Assembly: GCF_021442385.1 (NCBI RefSeq)
Contig: NZ_MUZA01000065.1
Coordinates: 1-35,935 of the forward strand
DNA: 35,935 bases
From: Micromonospora sp. MH99
GTDB taxonomy: Bacteria; Actinomycetota; Actinomycetes; Mycobacteriales; Micromonosporaceae
Direction of reading: 5' to 3'
Position 1 is the first letter of the stretch. Each line of letters starts with the position of its first letter. Made by a program: the position numbers and the translations under genes. Positions 16,881-27,058 of the stretch are shown here, in pieces. The notes below the pieces were generated by a model. The model was not told the DNA's origin. It did no database searches and saw only the letters and a program-made list of their open reading frames with translations.

Positions 16881-17423
16881 ATGTTGTTCCTCCTCGCCGC
16901 CGAGGGTGGTGAGTCAGACCACAACCCGATCATTCCGATCTGGCAAGAGATCGTGGTCGGCACTGTCGCCTTCGCCGTGCTCTGCTTCGTGCTGATGAAG
17001 TTCGTCTTCCCCCGTATGGAGCAGACGTTCCAGGCCCGGGTCGACGCGATCGAGGGTGGCATCAAGCGCGCCGAGGCCGCCCAGGCCGAGGCGAACCAGC
17101 TGCTTGAGCAGTACCGGGCCCAGCTCGCTGAGGCCCGCACCGACGCCGCCAAGATCCGTGACGACGCGCGGGCCGACGCCGAGGGGATCCGGCAGGACAT
17201 CCTCGCCAAGGCGCGGGAAGAGTCCGACCGGGTCATCCAGGCCGGTAAGGACGCGCTCGCCGCCGAGCGGGCCACCATCGTGCGTGAGCTGCGTGCCGAG
17301 GTCGGCACCATCGCGGTGGACCTGGCCAGCAAGATCGTTGGCGAGTCGCTGGCCGACGAGGCGCGACGCAAGGGCACCGTCGACCGGTTCCTGAGCGGCC
17401 TCGAGAGCACGGGGGCCCGCTGA
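16881..17423 (+). CDS. atpF: F1Fo ATP synthase subunit b
   Basis: A 180-residue peripheral-stalk protein: one N-terminal membrane helix (about 22-44) followed by a long charged coiled coil of Ala/Glu/Arg heptads (about 48-150) and the C-terminal delta-binding region ASKIVGESLADEARRK. ATG 16881 is preceded by GGGAGG (16869-16874). The b and delta subunits are separate genes here, unlike M. tuberculosis, where a b-type segment is fused to delta. The stop overlaps the atpH start (TGATG), implying coupled translation. Confidence 0.96.
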   Translation: MLFLLAAEGGESDHNPIIPIWQEIVVGTVAFAVLCFVLMKFVFPRMEQTFQARVDAIEGGIKRAEAAQAEANQLLEQYRAQLAEARTDAAKIRDDARADAEGIRQDILAKAREESDRVIQAGKDALAAERATIVRELRAEVGTIAVDLASKIVGESLADEARRKGTVDRFLSGLESTGAR

Positions 17424-18244
17424 TGCAGGCCGCCAGCCGGGAGTCGTACCAGGCCGCGGCGGAGCACCTGGAGACGTACGTCCGCGGAGCGGAGCCGTTG
17501 GCGGTGGCCAACGCCGCCGCCGGGATCCTCTCCGTGGCCACCCTGCTGCGGCGCGAGCCGCGGCTGCGTCGGGCGCTGTCCGAGCCGGCACGGTCCGGCG
17601 CGGACCGTGCCGGCCTGCTCGGCGACATGCTGCGCGGCAAGATCGACGCGGAAGCGTTGGACCTGCTCGCCACGCTGGTCTCCGGCCGGTGGTCGGCACC
17701 GTCGGAGCTGCTCGACGGCGCCGAGCGGCTCGGCGTGGAGGCGCTGCTCGCCAGCGCCGACTCGGCTGGCGACCTCGGCGAGGTCGAGGACGAGTTGTTC
17801 CGCTTCGGTCAGGTCGTCATGGGTCAGTCGGCGCTGAGCAACGCGCTGGCCGACTCGGCGGCTCCGATCGAGCACCGGGCCGCCCTGGTCCGTGAACTGC
17901 TCGCCGACAAGGCCCACCCGATCACCGTCCGCCTCGTCGAGGCGGCGCTCGGCGGGTTCGGGGGCCGCTCCTTCAGCGGATCGCTCACCCGGCTCGTGGA
18001 ACTCGCCGCCGCACGGCGGGACCGTCAGGTGGCGTACGTCACCGTGGCAGCCCCGTTGAGTGACGAGGAGGAGCGCCGGCTGGGTGCGAGCCTCGCCGGG
18101 ATATACGGTCGAGAGGTCTCCGTCAAGCAGACGGTCGACCCCCACGTCCTGGGTGGCGTGAGCGTGCGGGTCGGCTCCGACCTGTACGACGGCACCATCC
18201 TTCGTCGCCTCAACGAGACCCGCAACGCGCTCGCGAAGCGCTGA
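17423..18244 (+). CDS. atpH: F1Fo ATP synthase subunit delta
   Basis: A 273-residue OSCP/delta subunit linking the peripheral stalk to the top of F1. The C-terminal half carries the family pattern VTVAAPLSDEEERRLGASLAG and the ending VDPHVLGGVSVRVGSDLYDGT. At 273 residues it is about 95 longer than E. coli delta, with an extra helical N-terminal region (MQAASRESYQAAAEHLETYV onward) that is typical of actinobacteria. The ATG overlaps the atpF stop by one base. It is followed by a 140-bp gap with repeats and a possible promoter, unusual inside an atp operon. Confidence 0.96.
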   Translation: MQAASRESYQAAAEHLETYVRGAEPLAVANAAAGILSVATLLRREPRLRRALSEPARSGADRAGLLGDMLRGKIDAEALDLLATLVSGRWSAPSELLDGAERLGVEALLASADSAGDLGEVEDELFRFGQVVMGQSALSNALADSAAPIEHRAALVRELLADKAHPITVRLVEAALGGFGGRSFSGSLTRLVELAAARRDRQVAYVTVAAPLSDEEERRLGASLAGIYGREVSVKQTVDPHVLGGVSVRVGSDLYDGTILRRLNETRNALAKR

Positions 18245-18245
18245 A

Positions 18246-18316
18246 CGGCTCGCCGCCCAGCGGCTGAGCGGCTCCGCCGCCCAGCGTCGGGGCGGCTCCG
18301 CCGCTCAGCGCCCGGA
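18246..18316. repeat. Three tandem 23-24-bp GC-rich repeats in the atpH-atpA gap
   Basis: Units begin at 18246, 18269 and 18293 with core CGGCTCCGCCGCCCAGCG (one base missing in unit 1, one change in unit 3). Units 2 and 3 can each fold as GCGGC-TCC-GCCGC, and 18263-18272 (GCTGAGCGGC) pairs perfectly with 18300-18309. The structure could act as an attenuator or mRNA-stability element within the operon. Confidence 0.75.
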
Positions 18317-18353
18317 TTGACAGACGCCATTCGGACCGGTCGGTACTAGGTAT
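18317..18353 (+). promoter_or_regulatory. Candidate internal promoter before atpA
   Basis: A perfect TTGACA (18317-18322) is followed by an AT-rich TACTAGGTAT (18344-18353). Spacing to GGTACT (18342-18347) is 19 bases and to TACTAG is 21, both long, so the -10 assignment is unsure. An AAGGAAG ribosome binding site (18372-18378) lies six bases before the atpA ATG. Confidence 0.45.
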
Positions 18354-18384
18354 CCCGGGCCCCTGAATTTTAAGGAAGCAGAGG

Positions 18385-20037
<1,653 letters not shown>

Positions 20038-20041
20038 TCCG

Positions 20042-20970
20042 ATGGCGGCCCAGGTACGCGTTCTTCGTCAACGGATCCGCTCGGCGAAGTCGATGAAGAA
20101 GATCACCAAGGCGATGGAGCTCGTGGCGACGAGCCGGATCGCCAAGGCCCAGGCCCGGGTGCAGGCGTCCCTGCCGTACGCCCAGGCCATCACCGGTGTG
20201 CTCACGGCGCTGGCGTCCAACGCGCGGATCGACCACCCGCTGCTCACCCCGCGTGAGCGGGTGCGGCGGGCGGGCGTCCTGCTGGTCACCAGCGACCGTG
20301 GCCTGGCCGGCGGCTACAGCTCCAACGCGATCAAGACGGCGGAGTCGCTCATCGCGCGGCTCCGGGCGGACGGCAAGGAGCCGGTGCTCTACGTCATCGG
20401 GCGTAAGGGCGTCGGGTTCTACCGGTTCCGCGACCGGCCGATCGAGGCGAACTGGACGGGGTTCAGCGAGCAGCCGTCGTTCGAGGACGCCCGCATGGTG
20501 GGTGAGACGCTGATCAAGGCGTTCACCGCCGGTGCGGACGACGTCGACGGCGGGGCCGGCGCGGACGGGGTGCTCGGCGTCGACGAGCTGCACATCGTCT
20601 ACACCGAGTTCCACTCGCTGATGACGCAGACCCCGGTTGCCAAGATCCTCGGGCCGATGCAGGTCGAGGACCGGCCGCGCTCCGAGGGGCTGCTGCCGGC
20701 GTACGAGTTCGAGCCGGAGGCGGAGGCGCTGCTCGACGCGCTCCTGCCGAGGTACATCAACACGCGGATCTACGCGGCGTTGATCGAGTCGGCGGCGAGC
20801 GAGTCGGCGGCACGGCGGCGAGCGATGAAGAGCGCCACCGACAACGCCGAAGACATGATCGACAAGTACACGCGTGAGATGAACTCGGCCCGGCAGGCCG
20901 GGATCACCCAGGAGATCAGCGAGATCGTCGGCGGCGCGAACGCGCTGGCCGCGTCGGGAAGTGAAGTGTG

Positions 20971-20971
<1 letters not shown>
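20042..20971 (+). CDS. atpG: F1Fo ATP synthase subunit gamma
   Basis: A 309-residue central rotor shaft. The N-terminal helix has RIRSAKSMKKITKAMELVATSRI and the C-terminal helix has RRRAMKSATDNAEDMIDKYTREMNSARQ, the two halves of the coiled coil. Between them the Rossmann-like domain includes LLVTSDRGLAGGYSSN. An acidic Gly-rich insertion, GADDVDGGAGADGVLG (about 164-179), precedes DELHIVYTEF; most bacteria are shorter here, while mycobacteria have a gamma loop at nearly the same position. Starts at ATG 20042, four bases after atpA; its stop overlaps the atpD start. Confidence 0.97.
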
Positions 20972-22407
<1,436 letters not shown>

Positions 22408-22427
22408 CAGCCCGCTCATCCGTACCG

Positions 22428-22464
22428 CAAAAGACTGCCCCGGCAACGTCGGGGCAGTCTTTTG
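22428..22464 (+). terminator. Strong intrinsic terminator after atpD
   Basis: A 15-bp perfect stem (22428-22442 with 22450-22464, core AAAGACTGCCCCG) with a 7-base loop ends in TCTTTTGTT. This is the only hairpin in the window with a clear T-rich tail. It separates atpD from the LCP gene and from atpC. Confidence 0.92.
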
Positions 22465-22505
22465 TTCATCTTCACGCCTTATCATCGTCGCGGTCCCGTT
22501 ACCCG

Positions 22506-22561
22506 TTGTCGTCACTCCGGCGGCACGCGAGATACGGTCGGTTCGCGCGTTCACCTGAACG
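22506..22561 (+). promoter_or_regulatory. Candidate LCP-gene promoter and dyad operator
   Basis: A TTGTCG (22506-22511) and a TANNNT box TACGGT (22533-22538; spacing 21, long) precede a perfect short dyad, CGTTCA-CC-TGAACG (22548-22561), which would lie just downstream of the transcription start. The leader to the start codon would be about 90 bases. Function is a guess. Confidence 0.3.
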
Positions 22562-22634
22562 AGCGCTGACTTCTGCAACCTTTCGACGACGTGCGCCCGT
22601 CTCCTCTTCGTGGGCGTAACGAACGGAGATGCGC

Positions 22635-23771
22635 GTGGGTAAGGCCGGCAAGAGTGGCCGCAAGCCGTCCATCTGGCGGGGCGTGCCGCGCTGGGCCAAG
22701 GTGTGCACCGTGTTCGGTCTGGTGCTGGCCATGCTCAGTGGCGGTGTTCTCGTCGGCAGCGAGGTGCTGATGGCCCGCTACGAGGGCGCCGTCGGCAAGG
22801 CCGACCTCTTCGGTGACCAGGCGGCGGGCGCCAAGGAGAAGAAGAGCGATATCAAGGGTCCGCTCAACCTTTTGCTCGTCGGCATCGACCCGCGTACGCC
22901 GACGGCGGCGCCGCTGGCCGACTCGATCATGGTGCTGCACGTGCCCGCGTCGATGGACCGGGCCTACCTCTTCTCGCTGCCGCGCGACCTCTACGTCGAC
23001 ATCCCGGCGTTCAAGAAGGCCAACTTCCCCGGCGAGACGACGAAGATCAACGCGGCGATGTCGTTCGGCAGTCGAGTGCCCAACGGCAACCCCGACGCGG
23101 CGCGCGGCTTCGAGTTGCTGGCCACCACGGTGCAGAACGCGACCGGCATCAAGCGGTTCGACGCCGGCGCGATCATCAACTTCACCGGCTTCCAGAAGAT
23201 CGTCGACGCGATGGGCGGCGTCGACATGTACGTCGAGCGGGACGTGAAGTCCGAGCACAAGCAGCCGGACGGCAAGCCCCGACCGGGCAACACGCGCGGC
23301 GAGGGCTACGTCGGTCCGCAGGCGATCTACAAGAAGGGCAACCACCACCTCAGCGGGTGGCAGGCCCTGGACTACGTCCGGCAGCGCTACCCGAAGAACG
23401 GTGTGCCGGACGCCGACTACGGCCGGCAGCGTCACCAGCAGCAGTTCGTCAAGGCGATGGTCGGCCAGGCCTTCAGTGCTGACGTGGTCGCCAACCCGAT
23501 CAAGCTCGACAAGGTGCTTCGCGCCGCCGGCCAGTCGCTGATCTTCAACGGGCGGGGCAACAGCGTGGTCGACTACGGGCTGGCCCTGAAGAACATCCGC
23601 CCGGACACCATCCAGATGATCAAGCTCCCCGGCGGTCCGGTCTTCGAGGGCAAGACCTACAAGGGTGAGCAGTTCCAGGCAGGTGTCCCGGACTTCTTCA
23701 CCGCCCTGCACAATGAACAACTGGACCCGTTCCTGCTGGAGCACCCGGAATTCCAGAACAAGACCAAGTAG
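22635..23771 (+). CDS. LytR-CpsA-Psr (LCP) family cell-wall glycopolymer ligase
   Basis: A 378-residue membrane-anchored protein: a basic cytosolic N-terminus, one helix (about 20-42), then an extracellular LCP domain with LLLVGIDPR, ADSIMVLHV, SLPRDLYVDIP, KINAAMSFG, FTGFQKIVDAMGGVDM and DYGRQRHQQQFVKA. These contain the Asp/Arg residues that bind the polyprenyl pyrophosphate head group. LCP proteins transfer glycopolymers (arabinogalactan or teichoic-type) from lipid carriers to peptidoglycan. GTG 22635 is preferred: GGAG (22625-22628) is six bases upstream, whereas the alternative ATG 22629 directly abuts it. The gene sits between atpD and atpC, an unusual place. Confidence 0.93.
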   Translation: MGKAGKSGRKPSIWRGVPRWAKVCTVFGLVLAMLSGGVLVGSEVLMARYEGAVGKADLFGDQAAGAKEKKSDIKGPLNLLLVGIDPRTPTAAPLADSIMVLHVPASMDRAYLFSLPRDLYVDIPAFKKANFPGETTKINAAMSFGSRVPNGNPDAARGFELLATTVQNATGIKRFDAGAIINFTGFQKIVDAMGGVDMYVERDVKSEHKQPDGKPRPGNTRGEGYVGPQAIYKKGNHHLSGWQALDYVRQRYPKNGVPDADYGRQRHQQQFVKAMVGQAFSADVVANPIKLDKVLRAAGQSLIFNGRGNSVVDYGLALKNIRPDTIQMIKLPGGPVFEGKTYKGEQFQAGVPDFFTALHNEQLDPFLLEHPEFQNKTK

Positions 23772-23797
23772 CCGTGGCGCAGCTCTCCCCACCCGCG

Positions 23798-23827
23798 TTG
23801 GGGGTGGCTCACCCGCACGACTAGACT
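23798..23827 (+). promoter_or_regulatory. Promoter of atpC
   Basis: TTGGGG (23798-23803), an 18-base spacer and TAGACT (23822-23827) form a good actinobacterial promoter. Transcription would begin near 23834, with AGGAG (23851-23855) five bases before the GTG. It supports separate transcription of epsilon. Confidence 0.6.
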
Positions 23828-23860
23828 TTCGGCAATCCGTCGCCGCAGCAAGGAGACAGC

Positions 23861-24142
23861 GTGGCACAGCAGCTTCACGTCGAGCTCGTCGCCGTCGAGG
23901 AGAAGGTCTGGTCCGGTGAGGCCGAGATGGTCGTCGCCCGGACCACCGAGGGCGAGCTCGGTGTCCTGCCGGGGCACGCGCCGCTGCTCGGCCAGCTCGC
24001 CGAGCCCGGCCAGGTCCGCATCAAGCTGGCCGGCGGTGAGCAGGTCTCCTACGAGGTGGCCGGCGGCTTCCTCTCGGTCAGCGCCGAAGGCGTCACCGTG
24101 CTGGCCGAGAGCGCTACCCCGGTTTCCGCGCAGAGCCGCTGA
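23861..24142 (+). CDS. atpC: F1Fo ATP synthase subunit epsilon, short form without the C-terminal helical domain
   Basis: A 93-residue protein covering only the N-terminal beta-sandwich that binds gamma and the c-ring: LHVELVAVEEKVWSGEAEMV, RTTEGELGVLPGHAPLLGQL and GGFLSVSAEGVTVLAESA. It stops shortly after the last strand, whereas E. coli epsilon (~138), Streptomyces (~124) and M. tuberculosis (121) continue into a helical domain that in many bacteria inhibits ATP hydrolysis. No remnant of that domain is visible in other frames, and the next gene begins 12 bases later, so this is not a recent frameshift. GTG 23861 has AGGAG five bases upstream. It is separated from atpD by a terminator and the LCP gene and has its own promoter. 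Confidence 0.95.
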   Translation: MAQQLHVELVAVEEKVWSGEAEMVVARTTEGELGVLPGHAPLLGQLAEPGQVRIKLAGGEQVSYEVAGGFLSVSAEGVTVLAESATPVSAQSR

Positions 24143-24154
24143 GTCACACCGCGG

Positions 24155-24610
24155 ATGGAGATCGTCGAGGGCTTCGGGATCGGCGTCGCCGTCATCCTCG
24201 TCGCGCTTCTCGTGCTCTTCGTCCGGCGGGCCGTCGTGACCCGCAGCGGTGGCATCATCCGGCTCAGCGTCCGGGTCACCACGGTGCTCGACGGGCGTGG
24301 CTGGTCGCCCGGCTTCGGTCGGTTCGCCGGTGACGAGCTGCGCTGGTATCGGATGTTCAGCTTCGCGCTCCGTCCCAAGCGGGTTCTCTCCCGCAAGGAT
24401 CTCGCGGTCGAGCGCCGTCGGTTGCCGGAAGGGCAGGAGCGGCTCTCCATGCCGGCCGACTGGGTGATCCTCCGCTGTACCAATCACCACGCACCGGTGG
24501 AGATCGCCATGGCGCGATCTACCGTGACCGGTTTCCTCTCCTGGCTCGAGGCCGCCCCTCCGGGGGCGGTCTCGCCGCGTATGGCCTCCCAGGACTGGCC
24601 GGCTGCCTGA
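24155..24610 (+). CDS. DUF2550 family membrane-anchored protein
   Basis: A 151-residue protein with one N-terminal helix (about 8-24) ending in FVRRAVVTRSGG, followed by a soluble domain with WSPGFGRFAGDELRWYRMFSFALRPKRVLSRKDL and NHHAPVEIAMARSTVTGFLSWLEA. This matches DUF2550, the family of Rv1312, which follows atpC in mycobacteria and other actinobacteria. Function is unknown; constant linkage to atpC suggests an ATP-synthase- or membrane-related role (inference). ATG 24155 is 12 bases after the atpC stop with no obvious ribosome binding site, so it is likely co-transcribed and possibly coupled. Confidence 0.88.
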   Translation: MEIVEGFGIGVAVILVALLVLFVRRAVVTRSGGIIRLSVRVTTVLDGRGWSPGFGRFAGDELRWYRMFSFALRPKRVLSRKDLAVERRRLPEGQERLSMPADWVILRCTNHHAPVEIAMARSTVTGFLSWLEAAPPGAVSPRMASQDWPAA

Positions 24611-24636
24611 CCCGCCTTTCGGTGGTTGCTCTTGGT

Positions 24637-24708
24637 GTTTCCGGGGCAGCCCGCCCGGCTCCGGGCGGTCAGGCTTGATCCCTGCGCCGGGCGGGCTGCC
24701 CCGGAAAC
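24637..24708. terminator. Long perfect inverted repeat after DUF2550, probable terminator
   Basis: Arms of 23 bases (24637-24659 and 24686-24708, beginning GTTTCCGGGGC) are perfectly complementary around a 26-base loop. It starts 27 bases after the DUF2550 stop. The length and perfection exceed ordinary terminators, so a mobile palindromic element that doubles as terminator is also possible. Confidence 0.65.
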
Positions 24709-24803
24709 CCGTGCCCGGCGCTGTGCGTCGTTCTGGCGCCGTCCTTTTGTCAGCTGCCGTTACCGATGCAGCTGCGTCCTGCCTTGCGCGGCGGTCGGGC
24801 GGG

Positions 24804-24881
24804 TTGATCGACTCGACTTTCCTGATGTCGGGGTGTCCTCGTGGCGGGGACACCCCGACGTCAAGGAACCGGGGTTGATCA
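24804..24881. repeat. Dispersed palindromic element, copy A
   Basis: Imperfect palindrome flanked by TTGATC. Core arms GTCGGGGTGTCC (24827-24838) and GGACACCCCGAC (24848-24859) are perfect around a 9-base loop, extended outward by further pairs with one wobble and a bulge. The left arm aligns over 35 bases with the arms of the element at 35238-35316, with about seven differences, so both belong to one repeat family (REP- or MITE-like). Confidence 0.75.
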
Positions 24882-24994
24882 GGGCGTTGACCGGAGTCAG
24901 CTCCGCCTTGGAGCGCAGCCCTGTCCGAGGAGTCGGCTGCGCCGACGCGTGGGCGCGGCCAGATGGGGAACCCACGCCTGCACAGCGTCGACGT

Positions 24995-25567
24995 TCAGCG
25001 CTTGCCGCCCGGCACCCATAGCACGTCTCCCGCCGGATTTGCCGTTCTTGACAGGATAAAGAGCAGATCGGAGAGCCGGTTGAGATACTTTGCCGGGAGC
25101 GGGCTGGTCCGGTCCGGATCGTGGTTGACCAGCGCCCACGCCGCCCGCTCGGCGCGCCGGGCGATGGTCCGCGCCACGTGCAGCAGCGCCGCGCCCGCGG
25201 TGCCGCCGGGGAGGATGAAGGAGTCGAGCGTGCTCAGGCGTGCGTTGTACTCGTCGCACCAGCCCTCCAGGCGCTCGACGTACTCCTCGGTCACCCGCAG
25301 CGGCGGATACTTCGGCTCCGGCTCGACCGGGGTGGACAGGTCGGCGCCGACGTCGAACAGGTCGTTCTGCACCGACGCCAGCACGCCCCGCAGTTCCTCG
25401 TCGAGCTGGCCGAGAGCGAGCGCGACACCGATCGCCGCGTTGCACTCGTCGACATCCGCGTACGCGGCGATCCGTGGATCGGTCTTCGGGACCTGCTCGT
25501 TGTTGCTCAGCCTGGTCATGCCGGCGTCGCCGGCCTTGGTGTAGATGCGCGTGAGGTGGACGGCCAT
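24995..25567 (-). CDS. pduO: Cob(I)alamin adenosyltransferase, PduO type
   Basis: A 190-residue enzyme that transfers adenosyl from ATP to cob(I)alamin to form coenzyme B12. N-terminal TKAGDAGMT corresponds to the ATP-binding TKTGDDGTT, with two Ala substitutions. RRAERAAW and YLNRLSDLLFILSR are the other family signatures, and SFILPGG is present. ATG 25567 is the start; the reading frame continues upstream but lies over murA. No ribosome binding site is evident. The start overlaps a potential murA start on the other strand. Rv1314c next to murA is the mycobacterial equivalent. The product serves B12-dependent enzymes such as the mutase encoded at 32.7 kb. Confidence 0.94.
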   Translation of the reverse strand: MAVHLTRIYTKAGDAGMTRLSNNEQVPKTDPRIAAYADVDECNAAIGVALALGQLDEELRGVLASVQNDLFDVGADLSTPVEPEPKYPPLRVTEEYVERLEGWCDEYNARLSTLDSFILPGGTAGAALLHVARTIARRAERAAWALVNHDPDRTSPLPAKYLNRLSDLLFILSRTANPAGDVLWVPGGKR

Positions 25568-25637
25568 GACGCACAGCCTACGGATACCGGACCTGACGAT
25601 CCCCGCACGGCCGGAGGCGACAGCCGGCTGGCCCGCG

Positions 25638-27008
25638 GTGGTGGGTCCCGGCGACGCCGGTGATCCGGCGGTCAACGACGTCGACGTCATCCGGGTCTGC
25701 GGTGCCGCCCGGCTGGCGGGCACCGTGCACGTCGTCGGCGCCAAGAACTCGGCCCTGAAGCTGATGGCCGCCGCGCTGCTCGCCCCCGGGCTCAGCGTGA
25801 TCACCAATGTTCCCCGGATCACCGACATCGCGATCATGGGGGAGGTGCTGCGACGGCTGGGCTGCGACGTCCGGTTCGACGCGGACGACCCCGTAGACCC
25901 CATGGTGGCCCGCGGCGGGGTCGCCCGGTCCCGCTCGGTGACCATCGACGTACCCGAGCAACCCGGCGCGGAGGCCGACTACGAGCTGGTCCGACGGCTG
26001 CGCGCGTCGATCTGCGTACTGGGCCCGCTGCTGGCCCGTCGGGGGTACGTGCGGGTGGCCCACCCCGGCGGCGACGCGATCGGCTCGCGGGGACTGGACA
26101 TGCACATCTCCGGGCTGACCCGGATGGGCGCGGAGATCTCCGGCGAGCACGGCTTCGTGATCGCCGAGGCTCCGCACGGGCTGCGCGGCGCGGACATCGT
26201 GCTGGACTTCCCCAGCGTGGGCGCCACCGAGAACCTGGTGATGGCGGCCGTGCTGGCACAGGGCACCACGATGATCGACAACGCGGCCCGCGAGCCGGAG
26301 ATCGTCGACATCTGCACGATGCTCAACCAGATGGGCGCGCGGATCTCCGGCGCCGGCACGTCCACCCTGCGGATCACCGGCGTGGCCGGCCTGCGCCCGG
26401 TGCGGCACGCCACAGTGGGGGACCGGATCGTCGCGGGAACCTGGGCCTTCGGCGCCGCGATGACGCGCGGCGACGTGACGGTGACCGGGCTGGACCCGGC
26501 CTACCTGGAGGTCGCGCTGGACAAGGTCGTCGCGGCCGGCGGCCTGGTCGAGACGTACGGTGACGGCTTCCGGGTACGCATGGACGACCGGCCCCGGGCG
26601 GTGGACGTGGTGACGCTGCCGTACCCCGGTTTCGCCACCGACCTGCTGCCCATGGCGATCGGGCTGGCCGCGGTCAGCGACGGCGCCTCACTGATCACGG
26701 AGAACATCTTCGACGGCCGGTTCATGTTCGCCAACGAGATGATGCGGCTCGGCGCAGACATCAAGACCGACGGGCACCACGCGGTGGTCCGGGGGCGGGA
26801 ACGGCTCTCCGGAGCGCCGGTCCGGGCCACCGACATCCGCGCCGGCGCCGGGCTGATCATCGCCGGCCTGTGCGCGGACGGACCCACCGAGGTGTCCCAC
26901 GTGCACCACGTCGACCGGGGGTACCCGGATTTCGTGGCCGACCTGCGCGCGCTCGGTGTGGCTGTGGAGCGGGGCACCGCGCCGGACGAGCCGTCGCTGG
27001 AGATCTGA
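25638..27008 (+). CDS. murA: UDP-N-acetylglucosamine 1-carboxyvinyltransferase with Asp in place of the catalytic Cys
   Basis: A 456-residue enolpyruvyl transferase, first committed step of peptidoglycan synthesis. Motifs: VVGAKNSALKLMAAALLAPG near the N-terminus, DYELVRRLRASICVLGPLLARRG, and PGGDAIGSRGLDMH. In this loop most bacteria have PGGC, with the Cys alkylated by fosfomycin; here it is Asp (residue 146), as in M. tuberculosis MurA, which is fosfomycin-insensitive for this reason. Start uncertain: GTG 25638 gives a family-like length; ATG 25566 has GAGGTGG six bases upstream but adds 24 poorly conserved residues including rare CTA and ATA codons, and overlaps the pduO start. murA after atpC and pduO matches mycobacterial order. 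Confidence 0.96.
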   Translation: MVGPGDAGDPAVNDVDVIRVCGAARLAGTVHVVGAKNSALKLMAAALLAPGLSVITNVPRITDIAIMGEVLRRLGCDVRFDADDPVDPMVARGGVARSRSVTIDVPEQPGAEADYELVRRLRASICVLGPLLARRGYVRVAHPGGDAIGSRGLDMHISGLTRMGAEISGEHGFVIAEAPHGLRGADIVLDFPSVGATENLVMAAVLAQGTTMIDNAAREPEIVDICTMLNQMGARISGAGTSTLRITGVAGLRPVRHATVGDRIVAGTWAFGAAMTRGDVTVTGLDPAYLEVALDKVVAAGGLVETYGDGFRVRMDDRPRAVDVVTLPYPGFATDLLPMAIGLAAVSDGASLITENIFDGRFMFANEMMRLGADIKTDGHHAVVRGRERLSGAPVRATDIRAGAGLIIAGLCADGPTEVSHVHHVDRGYPDFVADLRALGVAVERGTAPDEPSLEI

Positions 27009-27058
27009 CGCCCTGGCCGGCGTTCCACCGGGTCGGCGCCGCTGTGGGTGGCGCGGTG

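Larger units (their letters stand above)
24611..24994. other. Non-coding gap between DUF2550 and pduO
   Basis: 384 bases without a supported gene. It holds a long perfect hairpin (24637-24708) and a dispersed palindromic element (24804-24881), described separately. I see nothing recognisable in 24709-24803 or 24882-24994. Confidence 0.7.

Noticed and set aside
22548..22561. LexA (SOS) box before the LCP gene
   Set aside because: The dyad is CGTTCA-CC-TGAACG; the Gram-positive SOS box has CGAAC...GTTCG in the opposite arm orientation.
24107..24240. Frameshifted remainder of epsilon's helical domain
   Set aside because: Other frames after the atpC stop encode no Ala/Glu/Arg helical segment, and the DUF2550 gene begins 12 bases later.
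24626..25021. Open frame in the DUF2550-pduO gap
   Set aside because: It runs through the long hairpin and the palindromic element, has no family-like motif and no ribosome binding site.
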